Origin: DAOUBP01 sp034432655
GTDB taxonomy: Bacteria; Chloroflexota; Anaerolineae; CG2-30-64-16
Length of the DNA: 8,443 nucleotides
Direction: 5' to 3'
NCBI GenBank assembly: GCA_034432655.1
Contig: DAOUBP010000002.1
Location: 1 to 8,443 of the forward strand
The notes beneath the pieces were generated by a model that saw nothing but the letters and a program-made list of their open reading frames with translations, was not told where the DNA came from and did not search any database. Both the position numbers and the translations under genes were made by a program. How positions within the stretch are numbered: the stretch's first letter is position 1; every line of letters starts with the position of its first letter. Positions 1 to 5,726 of this stretch are shown here, in pieces.

Positions 1-2
1 CG

Positions 3-826
3 GCGGAGTTTCTGCGCTCGTGGCTGGGTCGGCAGGAACGCTGGCGGATGTGGCGGCCGTTGGATGCGACGCCGCCCGCCGAACGGTGTTACTTGGCAGC
101 CAGTACGGTGCATCGTTGGCTGGATCGTGCCGGCGTGGTGGCGCAGGCCAGCGTACCAGGGCAATTGCAGGGCATTGGCCAGAGCACAGAGCTGGGCACC
201 GATGGCTTGTGGCCAAGCTGTGCGGCGGCGTCAAGCGAGTGGTGTTGTTGCTGGCCGATAGTGTGACGGGCTTGCTGTGGCCGCCGGTAGTCGCCGAACG
301 CGAAGATCAGGCAGCGCTCTGGCAGCGCCTCTTTGAGCGTGCCCGCTCGGCGGGTCTGGATTGGCAACACATCCGCGGCGTAACGAGTGATGGTGCGCAC
401 GGTCTCAGCGCCTTTTTGCGTCAGGCGCTGGCCTGGGTGCAGCACCAACGTTGCGTTTTTCACATCTGGCGTAACCTGGCGGGCCAGTTGGCGTACGAGG
501 CCGCCCAGGCCGCCGCAGCGGTGAGCACGGAAATGGCGGAAGCAATGCGGAAGCAGGTACGGGCCGAATTGGTAGCGTTGATCCATGCCGTGATCGATGC
601 GAAGAGCTACGAACAGGTTGAGGCGGCGCTGGTGACTTTGCGCAGTCATCCGCAGGGGGCCGCCATTGCCCAGTTCCTCAACGAGCAACTGGATCGCCTT
701 CTGGTACATCTGGTTGCCTATTATGCGGGCCTGCAACGACATTATCGCTATCCCGGCCAAAGCCCCCTGCAAGTGGCCGGCGCACCACCCGGCAAGATCA
801 GCTATCTCGATGCTTTGGGCGTGTAA
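3..826 (+). pseudogene. DDE transposase remnant, 5'-truncated by the window edge and frameshifted
   Basis: This looks like a mutator/MULE-type (IS256-like) DDE transposase; I cannot assign the exact IS family. The reading frame is open from base 3 and gives the stretch STVHRWLDRAG, then ELGTDGLW with a probable first catalytic Asp (codon 201-203). The protein then continues one frame over, from base 212, as AKLCGGVKRVV. Exactly one base is missing around 210-214, because TGG and GCC share a G. The second frame carries GVTSDGAHG (second Asp, codon 389-391) and the CVFHIWRNL segment typical of these transposases, and stops at 824-826. After AYYAGLQRHY the text jumps to YRYPGQSPLQ and ends in ISYLDALGV. 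I see no clear third catalytic Glu in its usual context, so a small internal deletion is also likely. The longest plain ORF (from 20) has a spurious N-terminus. The copy is very probably inactive. Confidence 0.8.
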
Positions 827-842
827 ACGCCCACGGGACTGT

Positions 843-871
843 CGCTCGTTGCCCAAAACCGGCAACGAGCG
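843..871. other. 11-bp perfect hairpin downstream of the transposase remnant
   Basis: CGCTCGTTGCC (843-853) is perfectly complementary to GGCAACGAGCG (861-871) around a 7-base loop. It lies 17 bases after the transposase stop. No T-run follows on either strand, so it is not a textbook intrinsic terminator. It could block readthrough, be part of the IS end, or be a short REP-like palindrome. The opposite IS end is outside the window, so terminal inverted repeats cannot be tested. Confidence 0.55.
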
Positions 872-961
872 CCGGTAAGGAAAGCCCAGCCGCCGATCAT
901 TCAGGCGACTGCACCAACACGACGAAATTCTCACCAACACAAGGTAGAACCGAGTCCGATT

Positions 962-989
962 TTGACAACGGGCGCGACGCAGTTATAAT
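962..989 (+). promoter_or_regulatory. Consensus sigma-70-type promoter for the YcxB-like gene
   Basis: TTGACA (962-967) and TATAAT (984-989) are both perfect consensus hexamers separated by 16 bases, one short of the optimum. Transcription would start near 996, about 38 bases before the ATG at 1034. A GGAG-type ribosome site (AAGGAG, 1016-1021) lies between. Such a promoter in GC-rich DNA is unlikely to be chance, and it suggests strong constitutive expression. It lies just outside the transposase remnant, so it could have come with the mobile element. Confidence 0.75.
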
Positions 990-1033
990 CCGGCTACTTC
1001 CCATCCATCCCGCACAAGGAGTGTAGCAGGCGC

Positions 1034-1543
1034 ATGCAAGTCGACTTCAGGCTCGAAGAAGCCGATCTGGTCGCCCTGGCGAAACACCACATGGAGCATT
1101 CGCCAGCGATCCTCCGGCGCTATCGCCTGCAACGATATGGCCTGTTGGCGCTCTTCGGGCTTCTCGCCCTGGTGAGTTATTTCGTCCTCCACAAGCCGGC
1201 CGTCGCGCTCTACGCGGCCGCCCTGGCGGTGTTCTGTTTCGGTCTCTACCCGTTCTATTACCGCTGGTTGGTAGGACGTACCCTGCGCCAGATCGCCGCT
1301 GCGCGGCTCAATCCGGCCGCATTCGAACCGCGCACGTTGCGATTGAGTGCGGAGGGGATGGAGCAGATAGCGGGGGGCAAGCGAACCATGACGGCCTGGG
1401 CCCGCATCGGTGAGGTCGCGGTGACCCCCGATCACGCCTTCATCGCGATTGACGGCGCCTATGGGCTCGTCATTCCCCGGAAACGGGTGAAGGAAGAGCG
1501 TTTCCAGGGCTTCGTGGAGGCTCTGCGCGCGGGCCGCTCTTGA
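1034..1543 (+). CDS. YcxB-like family protein, two transmembrane helices
   Basis: A 169-residue small membrane protein of unknown biochemical role. The N-terminal ~32 residues are charged and amphipathic. Two hydrophobic helices follow at about 33-52 (YGLLALFGLLALVSYFVL) and 55-76 (AVALYAAALAVFCFGLYPFYY). The C-terminal soluble domain (about 98-165) has the pattern of the YcxB-like domain: LRLSAEGMEQ, then TAWARIGEV, then a beta-rich stretch ending in YGLVIPRKRV. The start is supported by AAGGAG at 1016-1021, 12 bases upstream, and by a consensus promoter. It stands alone: 205 bases separate it from the next gene, so it is probably not part of the catabolic operon. The family has no established function, and none is claimed. 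Confidence 0.8.
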   Translation: MQVDFRLEEADLVALAKHHMEHSPAILRRYRLQRYGLLALFGLLALVSYFVLHKPAVALYAAALAVFCFGLYPFYYRWLVGRTLRQIAAARLNPAAFEPRTLRLSAEGMEQIAGGKRTMTAWARIGEVAVTPDHAFIAIDGAYGLVIPRKRVKEERFQGFVEALRAGRS

Positions 1544-1613
1544 CATTGCGGCCGCAGACAGCCAGACCGCGCCCTGCTCCGGGAATAAGCCACAGCCAGA
1601 AGAGTTGCCCGGC

Positions 1614-1742
1614 GTTTCGCACGTCCGGCATCGCGGACGAGAAAGGAGGCTGACGAAACATACTCAGGCAGGCTCGCTGCAAGGTTTTGTAGCGCATTGG
1701 TCCTTTCTTCCGTCGTGACCGCATGTTGTACGCCCAAAGGAG
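1614..1742 (+). promoter_or_regulatory. Possible structured 5' leader with alternative SD/anti-SD pairing
   Basis: The 205-base gap before the DUF3100 gene contains several complementary segments found by eye. GTTTCG (1614-1619) pairs with CGAAAC (1654-1659), enclosing a hairpin CGTCCG (1622-1627)/CGGACG (1634-1639). A perfect SD-like AAAGGAGG (1642-1649) has no start codon at a usable distance. TCCTTTCT (1701-1708) is fully complementary to AGAAAGGA (1640-1647), and its first six bases also complement AAAGGA (1736-1741), the true SD of the gene at 1749. The two pairings exclude each other, which is the geometry of a translational switch. I recognise no known riboswitch class, and no clear promoter was found in the gap. 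Chance complementarity remains possible. Confidence 0.35.
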
Positions 1743-1748
1743 ACACTC

Positions 1749-3143
1749 ATGGCTGCAAGCAGCAAGTCGAAATCGGGGTGGTTTGCTGAGTTCACTGCTG
1801 CCCCATTTCTCAAAGTGTACTTGATCGCGCTCGTCCTTGTTCTCATCGCGGAGTTCACCGGCACCGTGCGCTGGACTCCCGTCGCCAAGATCAGTATCTT
1901 GCTGGTGCCTTTCTTCCACACCATCTACTGGGCAGTCGCTTTTGCGCCGCAGGCCCTCGGCAGGTGGGTCAAGCTGTATAGCATCGCAGACTCCCAGTGG
2001 GCCGCCGGCATCATCGTCGTCGCTACCTTCCCCCTGATGGCCCGCTACGGCACCCTGGTCGGGCCCAACGCGCCCAAGCTCGTGACAGCCGGCCTCGCGC
2101 TGATCCTGCAGGAGATCGGCAACAACTGGGGCGCCATCGTGGTCGCCATGCCACTCGCCATCTTGCTCGGCCTGCGCCGTGAGGTGATCGGCGCCTGCTA
2201 CTCCGTTGCCCGTGAGCCCAATCTCAGCTTGATCGGTGATGTCTATGGCCTGGACACGCCGGAGGGGCGGGGCGTCCTGGGCACCTATATCACCGGCACC
2301 GTGCTGGGCACGGCCTTCTTCAGCATCCTGGGTAGCCTGTTTGCCCTCACTGCACCTGGACTGTTCCATCCGTTGGCCCTTGGCATGGCCTGCGGCATCG
2401 GCAGCGCCAGCATGATGACCGCCTGTTCAGCCACCCTGGCAGAGGCGTTGCCGCCGTGGAAGGATCAGGTCTTGGCCTTCGCAGTAGCCAGCAACCTGAT
2501 CACGGGCGTTACCGGCCTCTACGCCTCCTGGCTCGTCGGCCTGCCCTTCGCCGAATGGATCTACAGGGTGATGGGCAAGCGCCGCGAAAAGGGCGCCACC
2601 GTGGCAGCGGCAGCCAAGGCTAACCAGAAGTTGGAACGGCCGAAGATCAGGGTGGGCTGGTCCATGTTCCATGTGACCATGATCTGTCTGTTGGTGCTAG
2701 CCGGCAACTGGGTCGCCACCGGCGTCGCGGCCGGCGGCAACTTCAACTGGAACGCGGCTAAGGCCGTCAACCCCATCCAGGCATTGCCCGGTATCATCTT
2801 CATCTGGGTGATCTGTCTGGTAGGCGTGCTTCTGTCGCGCTATATCCCCATCTACGTGCCCACCATCGCCTACATCGGCACGCTGGCACTGATTCTCACG
2901 ATCCCGGGCGTGCCCGGCTCCACGCAGATCCTGGCCTGGGTGGGCAAGGTCAACTTCCTGGCTCTGGCCACGCCGATCATCGCCTTCACCAGCCTGTCCA
3001 TCGCCAAAGACCTGACCGCCTTTGCCAAAACCGGCTGGCGAATCGTGGTCGCGGCGCTGATCACCCTCTTCTCGGTCTTTTTCACGGCGGCGATCATCGC
3101 GGAAGTGATCCTGCGCATCCAGGGCTTCCCGCGCGTCCCGTAA
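1749..3143 (+). CDS. DUF3100-type polytopic membrane protein, candidate transporter
   Basis: A 464-residue integral membrane protein with roughly 11-12 hydrophobic segments (about 22-38, 45-62, 84-98, 110-141, 176-200, 206-224, 240-265, 306-324, 346-363, 368-386, 404-416, 430-454). A basic, Ala-rich cytoplasmic-looking linker (about 274-302) splits it into two halves, as in many secondary carriers. Segments such as GNNWGAIVVAMPLAILLG, MACGIGSASMMTACSATLAEA and TPIIAFTSLSIAKDLTAF are family-like, and the Gly/Ser/Ala-rich one resembles a substrate-binding loop. I assign it to DUF3100 from memory of the family pattern, not from a search. The start is set by AAAGGAG (1736-1742), six bases before the ATG. 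It precedes a PLP enzyme and three M20 hydrolases, so import of an N-blocked amino acid or short peptide is a reasonable inference. Substrate and coupling ion are unknown. Confidence 0.7.
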   Translation: MAASSKSKSGWFAEFTAAPFLKVYLIALVLVLIAEFTGTVRWTPVAKISILLVPFFHTIYWAVAFAPQALGRWVKLYSIADSQWAAGIIVVATFPLMARYGTLVGPNAPKLVTAGLALILQEIGNNWGAIVVAMPLAILLGLRREVIGACYSVAREPNLSLIGDVYGLDTPEGRGVLGTYITGTVLGTAFFSILGSLFALTAPGLFHPLALGMACGIGSASMMTACSATLAEALPPWKDQVLAFAVASNLITGVTGLYASWLVGLPFAEWIYRVMGKRREKGATVAAAAKANQKLERPKIRVGWSMFHVTMICLLVLAGNWVATGVAAGGNFNWNAAKAVNPIQALPGIIFIWVICLVGVLLSRYIPIYVPTIAYIGTLALILTIPGVPGSTQILAWVGKVNFLALATPIIAFTSLSIAKDLTAFAKTGWRIVVAALITLFSVFFTAAIIAEVILRIQGFPRVP

Positions 3144-3157
3144 GCGACCTCGCACCT

Positions 3158-3185
3158 GTGCCAGGCATCCTACCCGGTGCCTGGT
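3158..3185. repeat. REP-like palindrome, copy 1 (imperfect)
   Basis: First of two near-identical palindromic units in the 113-base spacer between the DUF3100 and SHMT-like genes. The stem is 3160-3169 with 3176-3185: ten pairs including two G-U wobbles (3160/3185 and 3168/3177), around the loop CTACCC. The 27 bases 3158-3184 match 3211-3237 at 25 of 27 positions, with centres 53 bases apart. It begins 14 bases after the DUF3100 stop codon. Confidence 0.75.
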
Positions 3186-3208
3186 CCGAGCGAGAGCAGA
3201 CTGTACCC

Positions 3209-3242
3209 ACGTGCCAGGCACCATACCCGGTGCCTGGCACGT
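3209..3242. repeat. REP-like palindrome, copy 2 (perfect 14-bp stem)
   Basis: ACGTGCCAGGCACC (3209-3222) is perfectly complementary to GGTGCCTGGCACGT (3229-3242) around the six-base loop ATACCC. It ends only 14 bases before the ATG of the SHMT-like gene, immediately upstream of its weak SD. With copy 1 it forms a tandem pair resembling REP/BIME elements, which are typically scattered through a genome and mobilised by RAYT (Y1-transposase-like) proteins. No RAYT gene lies in this window. In RNA these would be very stable hairpins, which could attenuate transcription, block 3'-exonucleases, or separate expression of the transporter from the enzymes. Confidence 0.85.
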
Positions 3243-3256
3243 ATAAAGAGAACGAA

Positions 3257-4513
3257 ATGAATGACACCATGCTGGCCCTGGTTCAGGCCGACCCGGTGGT
3301 CGCCGAACTGGCGGGCCGCGAACGCCAACGCCAGGAGCTTACCCTGGACCTGATCGCCTCCGAAAACATTGCCCCGCAGGCAGTGCTGGCCGCCGTCGGC
3401 TCGGCGTTCAACAACAAGACCGCGGAGGGATATCCCGGCCGACGCTATCACACCGGTTGCGAAGTGGCAGACGAACTGGAGGCGTTGGCCGTGGCCCGAG
3501 CCAAGGCTCTCTTCGGTGCCGAACACATCAACGTCCAGCCGCACTCCGGCGTCAACGCCAACCTGGCCGTCTACGCCGCGATGCTGGCGCCCGGGGACCG
3601 GGTGCTGAGCATGAAGCTCAGCCACGGCGGCCACCTGTCCCATGGTGACCCGGCCTCCATCACCGGTCGTGTCTATCGCTTCGAGCACTACGGCGTGGAC
3701 CCGGCCAGCGAGGTGCTGGATTACGACCAGATACGCGATCTGGCTGTGCGGCATCGACCGCGGATGATCATTGCCGGAGGGAGCTCCTATCCCCGGCTGA
3801 TCGAATACGCCACGTTGCGACGCATCGCCGATGAAGTTGGCGCGTACCTATTGGTGGATATGGCGCACATCGCGGGGCTGGTAGCCGCCGGCGTCATCCC
3901 CAGCCCGGTGCCCCACGCCGATTTCGTTACCTTCACCACCTACAAAACAATGATGGGACCCCACGGCGGGGTCATCCTCTGCCGTGGAGAACACGCTCGG
4001 AAGATTGACCGGGCGGTCTTCCCTGGCGTACAGGGCACCCCCACCCTGGCGTTGGTGGCGGGCAAGGCAGTGTGCTTCGGGCTGGCGGCCACCCCTGCCT
4101 TCGCCGCCGTACAGCGTGCTACGCTGACCAACGCTCGCGTTTTATGCGAGGAGCTGGCGGACTGGGGGTTGCGGCCCGTCTCCGGCGGCACCGACACCCA
4201 TCTGCTGCTGCTCGACCTGCGCGGCATCGGGCTGAAGGGGAACGTGGCCGAGCAAGCGCTGGCAGAGGTCGGTATCCTGACGAATCGCAACGTCATCCCG
4301 TATGACCCGGAGTCGGTGACCGTCACCAGCGGCCTGCGCCTGGGCACGCCGGGCGTGACCGGACGCGGCATGCGCGAAGATGAGGTGCGCGCCATCGCGG
4401 GACTGATCGGCCGGGCGCTGGCCGCGCCCGACGACGGGGCCGTACAAGCTGCCGTGCGCGAGGATGTTATCGAGCTATGTCGGCGCTTCCCTCTGTCGGC
4501 GCGCGGGCTATGA
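3257..4513 (+). CDS. Divergent serine hydroxymethyltransferase-like PLP enzyme (probable aldolase-type paralogue)
   Basis: 418 residues, the usual SHMT length and colinear with GlyA. Start chosen at 3257 (MNDTMLALVQ): the longer GTG-initiated frame from 3158 would translate the palindromes. The SD is weak (AAAGAG, 3245-3250). Conserved family features: SEN at 35-37, AEGYPGRRY at 56-64, VQPHSGVNAN at 93-102, SHGGHLSHG at 122-130, VDMAHIAGLVAAG at 200-212, the PLP Schiff-base Lys230, and carboxylate-binding Arg361 in SGLRLGTP. By E. coli numbering, canonical Tyr55 is Thr55, Tyr65 is His65, His228 (just before the lysine) is Tyr229, and Arg235 is His236. The usual QGGPLMH is QGTPTLA. Glu57 is kept. 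PLP aldimine chemistry is therefore expected, but serine/tetrahydrofolate exchange is doubtful. An aldolase, an alpha-substituted-serine enzyme or a transaldolase fits better (inference). Clustering with amide hydrolases supports a catabolic role. Confidence 0.85.
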   Translation: MNDTMLALVQADPVVAELAGRERQRQELTLDLIASENIAPQAVLAAVGSAFNNKTAEGYPGRRYHTGCEVADELEALAVARAKALFGAEHINVQPHSGVNANLAVYAAMLAPGDRVLSMKLSHGGHLSHGDPASITGRVYRFEHYGVDPASEVLDYDQIRDLAVRHRPRMIIAGGSSYPRLIEYATLRRIADEVGAYLLVDMAHIAGLVAAGVIPSPVPHADFVTFTTYKTMMGPHGGVILCRGEHARKIDRAVFPGVQGTPTLALVAGKAVCFGLAATPAFAAVQRATLTNARVLCEELADWGLRPVSGGTDTHLLLLDLRGIGLKGNVAEQALAEVGILTNRNVIPYDPESVTVTSGLRLGTPGVTGRGMREDEVRAIAGLIGRALAAPDDGAVQAAVREDVIELCRRFPLSARGL

Positions 4514-4528
4514 CCAAAGGATGGGTTA

Positions 4529-5716
4529 ATGGACCCCAAGCAATTCGACGAGCTACAGGCAGGCATTGACCCTGATTGGCTGCGTCGCACCCTGCAGCAA
4601 ATGATCTTGATCCGCAGCGAGAACCCGTTCGACGATCCGGCGGGCCCCGGCTACCGGGAGCAGGAAATGGCGGAGTACCTGGCCGGGCTTCTCGCCGACC
4701 TGGGCCTGCAACACGAGATGCGCCAGGTGCGCCCGGGCCGACCGAACCTGTTCGGCTATCTGCCCGGGACCGAGGGACACTTCACCCTGGCCCTGGCCGG
4801 CCATACTGACACTGCCCGCACCACCGGCTACCCCGGGGCCTATGAACCCCGTTACGAGGAGGGCAAGATCTACGGCCGGGGCGCCTGCGACATGAAAGCC
4901 GCTCTGACGGCCTACCTGGCAGTGGCGAAGGTGCTGCAAGACGCGAGAGTACACCTGCGAGGCAATCTGTTGCTCATCTTCAACATGGATGAGGAGTACC
5001 AGATGGTGGGATCAAAGGCCATCGGCCGCGACGGCCCCCGCGCAGACCAGGGCATCATCGGCGAACCCACCGGCCTGCAGGTCTGCCCGGCCAACAAGGG
5101 CCGCGTCAGCACCAAGATCGTCACCCGGGGACGGGCCGCCCATTCCAGCGTGCCCGAGAAGGGAATCAACGCCATCAGCCGGATGGCGCGCGTGATCAAC
5201 GCGTTCGACGACTACAACGCCGAGCTGTTGGGCCGGCCCCCGCACCCGCTCTGCGGCAACGGCCGCTTCAACCCGGGTGTCATCCGCGGTGGCGTACAGG
5301 TGAACATGGTGCCGGACTACTGCGAGCTGGAGGTGGATCGGCGCACTCTGCCCGGCGAAACGAAAGACCAGGTGTACGCGGAGCTGCATGCGCGCATTGC
5401 GCGAGCTGCGCAGGGGGATAACGATTTCGCCTACGAGATCACCGAACCCACCTGGCTCATCCCGGCCAACGACATCTCGCCCGATGAGCCGGTGGTCGTT
5501 GCGCTGCGCAAGGCACACCTGGCCCTCTGGGATCGCGATCCGGGGGTTCAGGCGTTCGTCGCCGGATCGGATGCGCCTCATTACGGCTTCCCCACGGTGG
5601 TCTGCGGCCCCGGCTCCATCGCTCAGGCCCACACCACCGATGAATGGGTCACGCTGGAGGAGGTGGCCGCGGCCGCGCGGCTATATCTGCATGTAACGCT
5701 ACAGTTGCTGAGCTAG
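4529..5716 (+). CDS. M20 family metallohydrolase, ArgE/DapE/CPG2-type deacylase
   Basis: 395 residues, full length for the family, expected to be cytoplasmic with a two-metal (Zn or Co) site cleaving N-acyl or peptide bonds of an amino acid. Visible catalytic set: GHTDTA with His92 and Asp94; Asp121 in YGRGACDMKAAL (bridging ligand); Glu155 (general base) and Glu156 in NMDEEYQMVGS; Glu179 in GEPTG; and His368 in AQAHTTDEW. The dimerisation/lid insert begins near GRAAHSSVPEKGIN (His205, the usual cross-active-site histidine) and runs to about residue 300. Its ATG lies 15 bases after the SHMT-like stop, with AAAGG at 4516-4520. It is probably translated from the same message as its neighbours. 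Motifs point to ArgE/DapE-type acyl-amino acid deacylases. No biosynthetic arginine or lysine genes are nearby, so a catabolic deacylase is more likely than ArgE or DapE itself. Confidence 0.85.
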   Translation: MDPKQFDELQAGIDPDWLRRTLQQMILIRSENPFDDPAGPGYREQEMAEYLAGLLADLGLQHEMRQVRPGRPNLFGYLPGTEGHFTLALAGHTDTARTTGYPGAYEPRYEEGKIYGRGACDMKAALTAYLAVAKVLQDARVHLRGNLLLIFNMDEEYQMVGSKAIGRDGPRADQGIIGEPTGLQVCPANKGRVSTKIVTRGRAAHSSVPEKGINAISRMARVINAFDDYNAELLGRPPHPLCGNGRFNPGVIRGGVQVNMVPDYCELEVDRRTLPGETKDQVYAELHARIARAAQGDNDFAYEITEPTWLIPANDISPDEPVVVALRKAHLALWDRDPGVQAFVAGSDAPHYGFPTVVCGPGSIAQAHTTDEWVTLEEVAAAARLYLHVTLQLLS

Positions 5717-5726
5717 GAGAGGGACG

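Noticed and set aside
843..871. Intrinsic terminator for the transposase
   Set aside because: The hairpin is strong, but no T-tract follows on either strand, so it is reported only as a hairpin.
89..940. 283-residue minus-strand ORF opposite the transposase
   Set aside because: It is antisense to a region with clear DDE-transposase motifs, has no recognisable domain, and shows Arg/His/Gln-rich shadow composition.
1540..1545. TTGACA at the end of the YcxB-like gene as a promoter for the DUF3100 gene
   Set aside because: No acceptable -10 hexamer lies 15-19 bases downstream (the region is GC-rich around 1561-1568).
1470..2369. 299-residue minus-strand ORF
   Set aside because: It spans two plus-strand genes and the spacer, is rich in Asp/Gly/His from antisense of hydrophobic codons, and has no family signature.
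3158..3256. N-terminal extension of the SHMT-like protein from a GTG at 3158
   Set aside because: The extension is encoded by the palindromes, has no homology to SHMT N-termini, and the ATG at 3257 gives exact colinearity with GlyA numbering.
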